This document shows positions 33,056 to 40,587 of a DNA stretch of 64,000 nt, piece after piece. Position numbers and translations under genes: made by a program. The notes under the pieces were generated by a model. It was not told where the DNA came from. It worked only from the letters and a program-made list of their open reading frames with translations, and ran no database searches. Position 1 is the stretch's first letter. Every line of letters starts with the position of its first letter. The stretch lies in the NCBI RefSeq assembly GCF_001422985.1, contig NZ_LMNL01000039.1, positions 46,387 to 110,386 on the forward strand, in the 5' to 3' direction. This DNA is from Methylobacterium sp. Leaf117. GTDB taxonomy: Bacteria; Pseudomonadota; Alphaproteobacteria; Rhizobiales; Beijerinckiaceae.

Positions 33056-33151
33056 GGCCGCCTCCTCGCGCGCGCGTGACAATACAGGCGCATCCTACCT
33101 GGACCTGGCTGATCGCGAACCGGCCGCCGTGGCGGACCCACACCTTTTCCC

Positions 33152-33220
33152 GTGACATCGTCACTATTTTGGTGACGTCCTATTGCAAATAGAGCGCTCC
33201 GGCATGACACTAAATTAGTG
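33152..33220. promoter_or_regulatory. Divergent promoter region with two palindromes
   Basis: The ~190-bp gap between divergent genes holds GTGAC-ATC-GTCAC (33152-33164), a nearby GGTGACGTC, and CACTAAATTAGTG (33208-33220), a perfect palindrome 22 bp upstream of the next gene. The segment is A/T-richer than its surroundings. These look like regulator-binding sites for both transcripts. Confidence 0.45.
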
Positions 33221-33242
33221 CCGCACAACCGAGGCTCGCCGC

Positions 33243-33623
33243 ATGTACCTCCGCTTCCCCCACGTCGTCATCAACCGCAAATTTCAGAACGTGCAGAACC
33301 GGGCGCTCATCGGCGCCTACAGCATCCTGCAGGAGACGAACGACGCGCTCCTCGACGCCCACGACGACCTGTCCAGCACCCTCCCCACCGATGACGCGTA
33401 CCGCAACGTGCAGATCGCGCACGAGAGCGCCCTCAAGCTCGACCACGAGGCCAGGGTCCTGATGGCCGAGGCGATCCGGATCGAGTGGATCGAGACGTGC
33501 ACCTTCACTCTGGATGAGTGCCTCCAGGCCTGCGACGGGTTCCGCATCGACGAGGCGACGCTGCTGCGTGTCGTGGCGAGGCAGGCCGCCGTGGAGGAGT
33601 TCACGGCGAAACTCACTGTCTAG
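33243..33623 (+). CDS. Hypothetical helical protein
   Basis: A 126-aa acidic, helical protein with FPHVVINRKFQNVQNRALIGAY near the N-terminus and repeated Glu/Asp-rich helices (DEATLLRVVARQAAVEEF). Sits behind the palindrome-rich promoter region. No RBS of note and no recognised family. It is the first of a rightward set of small genes (33243-35527). Confidence 0.5.
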   Translation: MYLRFPHVVINRKFQNVQNRALIGAYSILQETNDALLDAHDDLSSTLPTDDAYRNVQIAHESALKLDHEARVLMAEAIRIEWIETCTFTLDECLQACDGFRIDEATLLRVVARQAAVEEFTAKLTV

Positions 33624-33630
33624 CAGGCGC

Positions 33631-33689
33631 CGGGGCCCTGCGCCCCGGCCCTCCTCCGGACGCCCCTCGGGACGTCTCGACGAGGGCCG
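33631..33689 (+). repeat. Intergenic GC-rich repeat, copy 1
   Basis: CGGGGCCCTGCGCCCCGGCC begins a ~60-bp element that recurs at 34120-34181 with CGGGGCCCCGCGCCCCGGCC. Both copies continue CTCC..., then GACG..TCGACG(A/G)GGGCCG. Each starts with a self-complementary hairpin and lies between two small rightward genes. Confidence 0.55.
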
Positions 33690-33729
33690 CACCACCAGCC
33701 CGATCCCTCCGGGCATGAAGGAGACCGAC

Positions 33730-34110
33730 ATGGAACTCAGGCACCTGACATCGCGCGGATACGACGGTCTCGCCGGATGCATCGCCTCGGGGGCGCACGT
33801 ACCCCCATACGTCATCGACGCCATCCCCGAGGGCGAGGGAACACCAGCCGAGTGGGACCGTCTCAATGCCGTCCTGCGGACACAGGACGCCGAGGCCATC
33901 GCCGATCAGGTGATGGAGGGCATTGAGGAGAACGTGGTCCAGAACGGATCAGACTACGACTGGGACCCCAAGCAGGCCGTGAGCATCTACGGCGAGAACG
34001 CGGACTGGAGTGAAAGGCTTACTTGCGACGCGGCGCTCGAAGCGGAGGTGCTCGCCCTCGTAAAGGCCCGCCTTGTCACGGCCGCATCGGACCTCGCCTC
34101 CGAAGCCTGA
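33730..34110 (+). CDS. Hypothetical acidic protein
   Basis: A 126-aa protein from ATG 33730 with a strong RBS (AAGGAGACCGAC). It starts MELRHLTSRGYDGLAGCIAS, is acidic in the middle (EGIEENVVQNGSDYDWDP) and ends in a helix (EVLALVKARLVTAASDL). No motif or family recognised. It is flanked by the two intergenic repeats. Confidence 0.6.
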   Translation: MELRHLTSRGYDGLAGCIASGAHVPPYVIDAIPEGEGTPAEWDRLNAVLRTQDAEAIADQVMEGIEENVVQNGSDYDWDPKQAVSIYGENADWSERLTCDAALEAEVLALVKARLVTAASDLASEA

Positions 34111-34119
34111 TCGGACCTC

Positions 34120-34181
34120 CGGGGCCCCGCGCCCCGGCCTCCCTCCAGCCGCCCGGTCCAGGACGGCTCGACGGGGGCCGG
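34120..34181 (+). repeat. Intergenic GC-rich repeat, copy 2
   Basis: Second copy of the element described at 33631-33689, again just after a stop codon and shortly before an RBS. Position and self-complementarity suit a shared terminator or RNA-processing element, but the hairpin lacks a T tract. Confidence 0.55.
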
Positions 34182-34212
34182 CATCCCACCCGCCATCATC
34201 AGGAACCCGACC

Positions 34213-34422
34213 GTGCCCTTCGTCTACCGCCGCCGCCCAGACCAGCCCCCGCCCCGGCAGCCCCTTCCGGAGGACGACCTCTGGTCGCGCCTCGCCGAGA
34301 CCCGCGCCGACGAGCACGGCGCGGATCTGATCCGGGAGATCGCCCTCGTGCAGCTGCGCCGCGCCCGCCTTCAGGCCGGCCTCGCGAACCGGAAGGGAGA
34401 GGCCGATGACCGCCGCCACTAG
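34213..34422 (+). CDS. Small hypothetical protein
   Basis: A 69-aa basic protein from GTG 34213 (AGGAA 7 bp upstream). Pro-rich start (RRRPDQPPPRQPLPEDDLW), then a helix (DLIREIALVQLRRARLQAGL). Overlaps the next gene by 17 bp, indicating coupling. No family recognised. Confidence 0.5.
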   Translation: MPFVYRRRPDQPPPRQPLPEDDLWSRLAETRADEHGADLIREIALVQLRRARLQAGLANRKGEADDRRH

Positions 34423-34774
34423 GGATCACGAGTATCGCCGCGAGCTCGTCACTCGCATCGGCGAGCTCATACACGGGCCGCGCTGGATCGCCCCTCTGGC
34501 AGCGGACCTGTCGCGCGTCACCGGCCGCCGCGTCGGTGGCCCCCAGATAAGCCACTACCTGTCCGCCGCACGTCCGTTTCCGGAGTGGATCGAAAACGCC
34601 ATGCTCAGGGTCGTGCAGGATCGCGTCGCGTCGATCCTCGATGAGGGGAAGCGCCTCAGCATCGAGGCCCATTCCCTCAAAGCGCGCCTTGCCTCGCGCC
34701 TAGTCGCCTCGCCCGAGCCCGATCCGGTCCCGGAGCCGGAGCCGGACGACGCCCCCTCGCCGAGCATGATGTGA
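34406..34774 (+). CDS. HTH-like DNA-binding protein
   Basis: A 122-aa protein from ATG 34406 with GGGAGAGG upstream. Residues 5-60 (EYRRELVTRIGELIHG, PLAADLSRVTGRRVGGPQISHYLSAAR) look like a Cro-type helix-turn-helix similar to element-borne regulators. A helix and then an acidic Pro-rich tail (PEPDPVPEPEPDDAPSPS) follow. The next gene starts right after the stop. Confidence 0.6.
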   Translation: MTAATRDHEYRRELVTRIGELIHGPRWIAPLAADLSRVTGRRVGGPQISHYLSAARPFPEWIENAMLRVVQDRVASILDEGKRLSIEAHSLKARLASRLVASPEPDPVPEPEPDDAPSPSMM

Positions 34775-35527
34775 ATGAAACCCCCCAGGCCTCTCCCGCC
34801 GGTGCCCCGGGTCATCCCCTTGGAGCCGTACGTCGCCCCCGTGCAGACGACCATCCTGGAACACCTCGCTGCGCTGCCCCCGCAGGTCACCTCGCCGCCC
34901 GAGGTCCCGGCCGCTCTGGCCGCCCCGGCGTGGGCGGCGCCTACGGTCGTGGAGGTCGACGTCCGGCCGACTGGCCTGCAGGCGCTCCGCGCCTCGATCC
35001 CGGACCCTGACGGCATGCCTGAGTCCGAGATCCCGGCGAGTCCGGGAACGCGGACGCGAACATGGGTGCACCGCGTCGCGCCGCGGATGGCCTACCTCTC
35101 GGAGATCGCCCTCATCGCTAAATACGTTTTTGGGCTGAGTTGGTGGACGGGCGCCGCAGTCGTGTTGGGCGTCAGCGAACGTCAAGTGCGGCGCTGGAGG
35201 TCCGGGGAGTCCTCGCCCTCGATGGAGCACGTGAGACTGATGCGCGACGAGGGCGAGGATCACCTTGCCCTGTTGGACAGCGCCCTGAGCATCGGACTGG
35301 CCGTCCCGCTCGTCGGGCCGGAGCCGCATTACGGGTCCGAGCCCGAGTACGAGTTCGAGCCCGAGGACGAGGCGGAGGCTTCGTCCTCAGAGGCGGCCGA
35401 CGCCCCACATGTCCGCGCGGGCGAGGCCGTTCCCGAGGCGGGCGCGCTCCCTGTCGAGCTCGGCCAGCCGGGCCGCGTCGAGCCCCTTCAGGCGGCGCGT
35501 GAGCGCCCTGGCGTCGATGACGGATAG
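34775..35527 (+). CDS. HTH-containing hypothetical protein, end overlapping relaxase
   Basis: A 250-aa frame. The N-terminal half is Pro-rich and low-complexity. Residues ~105-160 (YLSEIALIAKYVFGLSWWTGAAVVLGVSERQVRRWRSGESSP) form a clear DNA-binding helix-turn-helix. The tail is acidic and its last ~45 residues are antisense to the relaxase end, so the true stop may be an artefact of one of the two. Immediately follows the HTH gene at 34406-34774. Confidence 0.55.
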   Translation: MKPPRPLPPVPRVIPLEPYVAPVQTTILEHLAALPPQVTSPPEVPAALAAPAWAAPTVVEVDVRPTGLQALRASIPDPDGMPESEIPASPGTRTRTWVHRVAPRMAYLSEIALIAKYVFGLSWWTGAAVVLGVSERQVRRWRSGESSPSMEHVRLMRDEGEDHLALLDSALSIGLAVPLVGPEPHYGSEPEYEFEPEDEAEASSSEAADAPHVRAGEAVPEAGALPVELGQPGRVEPLQAARERPGVDDG

Positions 35528-36583
35528 GCCGCGGAGACGGCGGAGCGCAGGGCGCGGATCTCCTCGCCCTGCATCTCGACCGCCGCCGTCAGGGACTGCA
35601 GGGCCTCGATCAGGTCCGACAGCCCCGGCCCGGCCTCCTCCTCCGCCGGCGCCAGCGCCGTCAGGATCGCCTGCAGCAGTCGCTCCTGCGCCGACAACCT
35701 GTCCATGATCGCGTCCATTGTCGTCTCCAGCTTGGGTGAGGGGTAGTCCTTCGAGGCGCGCCCGGACGGCGGCCGCCGGGATGCGCTGGCCGTCGGCGGC
35801 CTTACTGGCCGCTCCGATCAGCCGGGTGAGCAAATGCGCCGCCCCGCTCTCGTCGTAGACGACGGGCCCGGACCGCCCGGCGTGTAGCAGGAGGCCCCTT
35901 TCCCGGAGGGCGTCCCGGAGGGCCTCGCCGTCGTCGGAGGCGTGCCATGCCTCCATGGCGGCCGCCCGGACGGAGGCGAGGGACACCCCCGTCCGTTCCT
36001 GGACGAGGCGTTCCTCGGGGCTGAGGGGTGCTACCGGCCTTTCGGCATCGAGGCATCCCGCCGCCTCCAGCCAGTCGGCGACGTCGGCGCGCCCCTCCTC
36101 GCGCAGGGCCCGGGCGATGGCGCGGGCATGCTTGGACGGCACCGGTGCGAGGCCGAATTCGTGCTCGACGATTCGGCTGACCTTCTCCCGCCTGGCGTAG
36201 TCCCAGGCGAGGTCGACGACGCCCCCGTCTCGGCGGACGAGGCCGTAGACGCGGTGCTCGTGGCGGCGTCCGTGCTTTTCGTGCTCGGCCCCGCAGTAGG
36301 GCTGCCCGGCGAGGCGGAACTCCCGCTCGAACAACAGCCACCAGCGAGCCCGGGCGCCGGCGTTGTCCTCGATGCTCGGGTCCGGATCACAATGGACGTG
36401 ATAAACCGGCTGATCCGTCCCGCCGCCGAGGCTCAACGCCACGAGCTCGCGCACCTGTCGAATGAGATCGGGGGACCCCAGCCCCCGCGGGGCGAGCACG
36501 ATGACCTCGTCGTTTTCGGGCTTGGTCAGGTGCCGGGCTAGGGCGTCTCCGAGACCCTTGCCGCGCATGGCGCCGGAGATCAC
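35387..36583 (-). CDS. Relaxase/mobilisation protein (MobA/VirD2-like)
   Basis: GTG 36583 starts VISGAMRGKGLGDALARHLTKPENDEV. The relaxase core is VYHVHCDPDPSI, WWLLFEREFRL, and HEKHGRRHEHRVYGLV, whose clustered histidines fit the HUH-type metal site of nicking enzymes. The clear part ends near residue 285; the last ~110 residues look like another gene read out of frame, and a coherent frame (VIDARALTRRLKGLDAARLAELDRERARL) returns at the end. The gene overlaps the upstream small gene by GTGA. It nicks oriT to start transfer in this family. Confidence 0.6.
   Translation of the reverse strand: MISGAMRGKGLGDALARHLTKPENDEVIVLAPRGLGSPDLIRQVRELVALSLGGGTDQPVYHVHCDPDPSIEDNAGARARWWLLFEREFRLAGQPYCGAEHEKHGRRHEHRVYGLVRRDGGVVDLAWDYARREKVSRIVEHEFGLAPVPSKHARAIARALREEGRADVADWLEAAGCLDAERPVAPLSPEERLVQERTGVSLASVRAAAMEAWHASDDGEALRDALRERGLLLHAGRSGPVVYDESGAAHLLTRLIGAASKAADGQRIPAAAVRARLEGLPLTQAGDDNGRDHGQVVGAGATAAGDPDGAGAGGGGGRAGAVGPDRGPAVPDGGGRDAGRGDPRPALRRLRGLSVIDARALTRRLKGLDAARLAELDRERARLGNGLARADMWGVGRL
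35488..35718 (-). CDS. Alternative-frame ORF inside the relaxase 3' end
   Basis: A 76-aa frame, MDAIMDRLSAQERLLQAILTAL, then AEEEAGPGLSDLIEALQSLTAAVEMQGEEIRALRSAVSAAYPSS. Its heptad-like hydrophobic pattern and ordinary composition look more protein-like than the Gly/Ala-rich relaxase frame over the same bases. It could be a small coiled-coil gene, or the true relaxase C-terminus before a frameshift. The frame loses coherence after SAAYPSS, where the relaxase frame regains it. Confidence 0.4.
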   Translation of the reverse strand: MDAIMDRLSAQERLLQAILTALAPAEEEAGPGLSDLIEALQSLTAAVEMQGEEIRALRSAVSAAYPSSTPGRSRAA

Positions 36584-36792
36584 GTGCGCCTCCTGCGGGC
36601 CTTTTTGGGCGGCGTGATCGTCGGCGACGGCGGAGCCACGATGGACGGCCCCTGGTCGCCGGGTCGCCCCGACATGAATGCCAGGGCGGCCGTGAAGAGG
36701 GCGGTCGTCGCAGCGTCGGAGCCGTGAGCCTCCATGACGAGGAGGCGGGTCGTGTCCGTCGATGCCGCCATGATGCGGACCCGCGCACTCAT
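36580..36792 (-). CDS. Small protein between relaxase and MobC-like gene
   Basis: A 70-aa protein: MSARVRIMAASTDTTRLLVMEAHGSDAATTALFTAALAFMSGR, then a basic Pro-rich tail ending KKARRRRT. It overlaps both neighbours by 4 bp (ATGA and GTGA). Position suggests a relaxosome accessory role. No family recognised. Confidence 0.55.
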   Translation of the reverse strand: MSARVRIMAASTDTTRLLVMEAHGSDAATTALFTAALAFMSGRPGDQGPSIVAPPSPTITPPKKARRRRT

Positions 36793-37304
36793 GACGGCCG
36801 CCTCTCGAAACCGAGGATGACGGGGATGATCGTCTGCCTCGCCCGTTCCATGGCGGCGACGGCTTCGGCGGTCCGCCCCGCCTGGGCGGAAAGCGTCGCC
36901 TCGCCGAGATCACGAACACACGTCGCCAGGGCGATCTGGTCCTCGGGGGCGACCCGTACTCGTCGGCCCGATGCGGCATCCACGGGGCTCTCGACGCCCA
37001 GCGCCTCCAGGGCGACTTGCCGGAGCCAGGCGCTGTCGGACGCCCCCGACGCCGTGGCCGCCTCGGCGACGCGGGCGCGCAGATCGGGCGTCAATCGGAT
37101 GCCCAAAACCTGGCCGAGGGCCGTCCGTACGGTGGGGACCGGTCTCTTCGCCGGAGGCTTTTTCAGGGGGTCCACGGGGCGAAGCCCCTGGTCAGCAGAG
37201 ACCGCCGGGGCGGGCTCTTGGGTGCGTTGTGCACCCATGGCTGGCTTAACGTCTGTTTCCGTTTGAGTGCACAACGCGGTGTGCGCAACGCCGTTGTTCG
37301 TCAT
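36789..37304 (-). CDS. MobC-like relaxosome accessory protein
   Basis: A 171-aa protein from ATG 37304. A Pro-rich N-terminal third precedes a domain reading GIRLTPDLRARVAEAATASGASDSAWLRQVALEALG, which fits a ribbon-helix-helix type mobilisation protein. These bind oriT and help the relaxase load. The order MobC-like, small protein, relaxase with overlapping starts is a typical mobilisation operon. Confidence 0.55.
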   Translation of the reverse strand: MTNNGVAHTALCTQTETDVKPAMGAQRTQEPAPAVSADQGLRPVDPLKKPPAKRPVPTVRTALGQVLGIRLTPDLRARVAEAATASGASDSAWLRQVALEALGVESPVDAASGRRVRVAPEDQIALATCVRDLGEATLSAQAGRTAEAVAAMERARQTIIPVILGFERRPS

Positions 37305-37315
37305 GGCGCAACTCC

Positions 37316-38179
37316 TCACTTCGGGCCAGCGGGGACGGTCGGGACGTCGGTATTCGGGGCCTCGGCCGTAGGGAGGCGAACCACGGCCGCGCCACCCTTC
37401 CCGGTGGAGCCCCCGGCACTCTCGGCGCGGCGCTTGAGGGCGGCCGCGGCGGCCGCCGCCCGCTGAGCGATGATGACCTCGACGGCATCGGGGATGCGGA
37501 ATGCCTCCGGCTGGGGGAGGCCGGCCGCCTGGGCGTCGGCGCGCTGGCGATCCCGCGCCCGCGCCGCCGCTTCCCAGAGCTCGACATCGTCCTCCATCGA
37601 CCTCTTCAGGTGGAGTCTGTAGAGGGCGTCGCCCTCCTTCTCGGTGTCCGGGCTGATGCTGAGGAGCGTCTGCCCGGCGGAGAGGCAGAGATCGACGTAA
37701 GCGACGAGATCTCTCCCGAGCGACATCTCGGCCTCCCGGCGCGTCACCCGTCCCAGGCCGTCCTGTGAGGGGGCGCACCCGGCCTGCGCCTGGAAGTGCC
37801 GGACCGCCAAACCGGCCGGGATCATGCGGACGGTTTCCGTCGTCCTGAGGCCGAGGGCGTATGCGCGCTCCTGCGCCTCGCGCAGGGAAAGCTTGTTGCG
37901 CAGCGCCGCGGCCGGCTTGGGCTGCGCAACGGCATGCACAACGGGCTGCGCAACGCGGTGGATGGCATGCCGGCGCCCGCCGGGACCGGGGCCGGTCGAC
38001 GGCGCGCTGGCAACGGCGGGAGCCGGGTGGATCGCATGACGGCGCCCGGTCGGGCCGGGGCCGACGCGGGCGGGCTGGGACGTCGCCGGCGCGAAGCCGA
38101 GGAACGCGAGGATGGCGAGGATCAGGTTCTCGAACACGGTGTCGGCCTCCATGGCGAGCGAGGTTCGTTGCGCCGCCAT
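37316..38179 (-). CDS. Membrane-anchored hypothetical protein of the mobilisation operon
   Basis: About 287 aa from ATG 38179 (ATG 38152 also possible). Near the N-terminus is a hydrophobic helix (FENLILAILAFLGFAPATS), then a Pro/His-rich repeat region in which GPGPTGRRHAIHP and GPGPGGRRHAIHR are two copies of one motif. A long helical domain follows (LREAQERAYALGLRTTETVRMI). It precedes the MobC-like gene by 11 bp. Possibly an inner-membrane component linking the relaxosome; no family recognised. Confidence 0.5.
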   Translation of the reverse strand: MAAQRTSLAMEADTVFENLILAILAFLGFAPATSQPARVGPGPTGRRHAIHPAPAVASAPSTGPGPGGRRHAIHRVAQPVVHAVAQPKPAAALRNKLSLREAQERAYALGLRTTETVRMIPAGLAVRHFQAQAGCAPSQDGLGRVTRREAEMSLGRDLVAYVDLCLSAGQTLLSISPDTEKEGDALYRLHLKRSMEDDVELWEAAARARDRQRADAQAAGLPQPEAFRIPDAVEVIIAQRAAAAAAALKRRAESAGGSTGKGGAAVVRLPTAEAPNTDVPTVPAGPK

Positions 38180-38453
38180 TGGGAATTGAAGCACTCGGCC
38201 CCCCGCCTCGCCTGGACCCGAGCCACGAAATCGACGCCCCGAGATGAGTCAGATTGACACAGCCAAGCTTGGGTCTCCCGGAGCGTGCGCACGACGTCGT
38301 GCGCACAGGTGCTGACATCCTCGCGGGGCGCGGCCAACGCCCTGTCGGGGATCGCGAAATCCTCGATTTTCCATGCACGCAACGGCACGGGGCCCTGGTG
38401 GCTCGCGTGGCCGAGCGGGACGATCTCCTCTTTCAAGAGGAGGACGGATTCGC

Positions 38454-38867
38454 ATGGGCAAGCGGGAGTTCTACTGGGTTCGTACGGGCGACGAGGCGAA
38501 GGGTGAGGACGGGCTCCGCCTCGCCGAGGTCTACGTGCGGGACGGGCACCGTGACATCTATCTGACCGGCCGCGTCGAATGTTTCGACGAGCACCAAGTG
38601 AAGCTCGTGAGACGCATCGCTCTGCCGGGCGAGATCGACGCCGAGGCCGAGCGCACCGTTCCTCTCATCGTCAATGGGGACCGCTACCAAGTTCCGTGGA
38701 GGTCTGCCGATGACGTCGGCGCCATCACGGCCCGCGCAGTGAGGATGGCAATGTACCGGGACGGCCTGCCGTGGGAGGCGAAGGACCGGGATGGGGTCGT
38801 ACTTGCCGCAACGGACGATCCGGGCCGCATTTGGTACATCGCCCTCAGGGCGGGGACGGCGTCATGA
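38454..38867 (+). CDS. Hypothetical protein, first of a five-gene rightward run
   Basis: A 137-aa protein with a strong RBS (AAGAGGAGG) before ATG 38454: MGKREFYWVRTGDEAKGEDGL, LAEVYVRDGHRDIYLTGRVECFDEHQVKLVRRI. Beta-rich with a final helix (DVGAITARAVRMAMY). No family recognised. The stop overlaps the next start (ATGA). Confidence 0.6.
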   Translation: MGKREFYWVRTGDEAKGEDGLRLAEVYVRDGHRDIYLTGRVECFDEHQVKLVRRIALPGEIDAEAERTVPLIVNGDRYQVPWRSADDVGAITARAVRMAMYRDGLPWEAKDRDGVVLAATDDPGRIWYIALRAGTAS

Positions 38868-39301
38868 AGGCGGAGGCCTGGCAGGCCCGGCTGGACATGC
38901 TGGCCCGGCACCACGTCGCTGAGCACCAGCGTGTCCTCGACAAACTCCTCCTCGCGGTCGTCCTCGGGCGGACGACCATCGCCGAGTTCGAGGCGCGCCT
39001 GATCGCTCGCCTGGAACAGTTCGAGGCCAACGTCGCCTTGGGCGAGACGGATCAGCACGGCAACCGCTTCTATCAGGTCGGCGACCTAGTGACCCGAGAC
39101 GGGACGGACATCCACCGTGTCGTGGATCACAACGGCTCGCCCGGCCACGCGCCGGACGGGTTCACCGTCGTTTGCGTCAAGGCGCCGGCGTCGGGCTGGG
39201 CCCAGGTCGGCGAGACGGAGTTCAATGTCTGCCGACGGTACGAGCCGGTCGCGCCAACCGGGGACGCCGATCTTCCGGCGGTGGGGTCGTTCCATGGATA
39301 A
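38864..39301 (+). CDS. Hypothetical protein, second of the run
   Basis: A 145-aa protein: an N-terminal helix (EAWQARLDMLARHHVAEHQRVLDKLLLAVVLG), then a beta-rich C-terminal part (FYQVGDLVTRDGTDIHRVVDHN, FTVVCVKAPASGWAQVG) reminiscent of a small SH3-like or Tudor-like barrel. Overlaps both neighbours. Family not recognised. Confidence 0.55.
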   Translation: MKAEAWQARLDMLARHHVAEHQRVLDKLLLAVVLGRTTIAEFEARLIARLEQFEANVALGETDQHGNRFYQVGDLVTRDGTDIHRVVDHNGSPGHAPDGFTVVCVKAPASGWAQVGETEFNVCRRYEPVAPTGDADLPAVGSFHG

Positions 39302-39695
39302 GCGCGAAGCCGCCATCGTCATCGAGGACGTCTCCCATCACCTTGGCTGGTGCGGTTGCGGCATTCCAGCGGCCGCTGCCGATTGGCTGCGCCGAGCGCT
39401 GGAGGCGCACCCGGCTTGGGAGAAGCAAGCCCTGCAGGGTGCGGTCTGGGGGGAGGACCAGGGCCGCGCCTACGTCCTCCGTTACATGCTCGACCACGCC
39501 GCCCTTACCGAGCACGGCGGGTCCGTCGGAGGGGCCTGGCTAACCGAACGCGGCAAGCGGGTTCTGGCCGCGCTGCAAGTCCCCGGCGCCATCGAGGAGT
39601 GGAGCGATAGCCACGATCTCTACGACGAGGCCGAGCCCATCATCGACCGCTGGCGCGGCTGGGGCCTCGGCGGCCCGGACTGCACACGGTTCTGA
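39294..39695 (+). CDS. Hypothetical protein, third of the run
   Basis: A 133-aa protein: MDKREAAIVIEDVSHHLGWCGCGIPAAAADWLRRALEAH, then WLTERGKRVLAALQVPGAIEEWSDSHDLYDEAEPIID. Mixed alpha, with a Cys pair (CGC) near the start. Overlaps the previous gene by 8 bp. No family recognised. Confidence 0.55.
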   Translation: MDKREAAIVIEDVSHHLGWCGCGIPAAAADWLRRALEAHPAWEKQALQGAVWGEDQGRAYVLRYMLDHAALTEHGGSVGGAWLTERGKRVLAALQVPGAIEEWSDSHDLYDEAEPIIDRWRGWGLGGPDCTRF

Positions 39696-39708
39696 GGGAG
39701 CTCGCTCG

Positions 39709-39930
39709 ATGACGGGAAGGAAGACCCTCGAAGCCATCCGGGCCGCGAACAAGCTGAGGATGCTGGCCCGCCTCGAAGCGATCCGCACCGGCGCGAAGGT
39801 GGACCAGACACCCCTGCTGCGGGTGCCCACGAAAAGCGTCCGGCACGCTTCGGGTCCGAAGCGGCGCCGGGTCGCGACGCCCTCAGGGGGCCACTGCTTT
39901 CACCTGCGCGACCGGCTGAACCCACCATGA
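39709..39930 (+). CDS. Small basic hypothetical protein
   Basis: A 73-aa Arg/Lys-rich protein (MTGRKTLEAIRAANKLRMLARLEAIRTG). Basic enough to bind nucleic acid, but no motif. Overlaps the next start by ATGA. Confidence 0.5.
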   Translation: MTGRKTLEAIRAANKLRMLARLEAIRTGAKVDQTPLLRVPTKSVRHASGPKRRRVATPSGGHCFHLRDRLNPP

Positions 39931-40154
39931 GACGTCGCGGCGAGGATGCCTCGGCGCAGGCCGCGGCCTTGGGCAAGGCCGCGTCGCAGATCCGGGCTGC
40001 CCGTCGGAATCTGGCAGCCGCCCTCGATCTGGCGGAGGATGCCCGGGGCCGGGCGGCCATCATGTCGATGATGTCGGACATCGAGGGCGTCGCCCGGAGG
40101 GCCGACGCGATGAGGCTGCGCCTGAACGCAAAGTCCCCGATCAGGGACTTTTAG
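39927..40154 (+). CDS. Small helical hypothetical protein, last of the run
   Basis: A 75-aa Ala/Arg-rich helical protein (SAQAAALGKAASQIRAARRNLAAALDLAEDARG). Its last codons (SPIRDF) lie inside the bidirectional terminator at 40130-40152. No family recognised. Confidence 0.5.
   Translation: MRRRGEDASAQAAALGKAASQIRAARRNLAAALDLAEDARGRAAIMSMMSDIEGVARRADAMRLRLNAKSPIRDF
40130..40152. terminator. Bidirectional intrinsic terminator between convergent genes
   Basis: AAAGTCCC-CGATCA-GGGACTTTT is an 8-bp stem with a 6-nt loop. A T run follows on the plus strand and a shorter one on the minus strand. Both convergent genes (39927-40154 and 40141-40509) end within it. Confidence 0.7.
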
Positions 40155-40509
40155 GCGCCGGGTTCCTGATCGCCCCGCCGTCCTCGTCGTAGACACACAG
40201 GACGTCGCCCCGCCAGAACGCGCAGTGCCTCGCCAGGTTGTCGAGCATGGCCACGCACCAGTCCGTCGTCGTGCAGTTCGTCCGCGTCCCCGCGGCGACG
40301 TCCCGGCACCGCTGTTCCACGATCATCGAGGCGCGCCGCCCGATGGCTCGCCGGCACGTGGGCTGCGGTGCCAGCGGCGAGTGCGCCCGGGCGTAGTCCC
40401 GGGCCATCCCGTAGGCCGCCAGATATTCGGCGGTCGTGTGCCGGACAGGGTGCTCGGGCGCGGCCGCGGCCGGGCTGGCTAGCAGGATGAGGATGAGGGC
40501 GATGCGCAT
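40141..40509 (-). CDS. Secreted Cys-rich hypothetical protein
   Basis: A 122-aa protein with a signal peptide (RIALILILLASPAAAA, cleaved before PEHPVRH) and RBS AGGAG. The mature part has about six cysteines (CRRAIG, QRCRD, RTNCTTTDWCVAM, HCAFW, VLCVYDED), suggesting disulphides in the periplasm. Its stop lies in the shared terminator. Function unknown. Confidence 0.6.
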   Translation of the reverse strand: MRIALILILLASPAAAAPEHPVRHTTAEYLAAYGMARDYARAHSPLAPQPTCRRAIGRRASMIVEQRCRDVAAGTRTNCTTTDWCVAMLDNLARHCAFWRGDVLCVYDEDGGAIRNPAPKSP

Positions 40510-40587
40510 GGCGGGCTCCTGTCTGATCGGTAGCAGGTCCTCGCGGGGCGCGAATCGGGCGCCCCGCGGATTTCGGGGGACGGCCCC

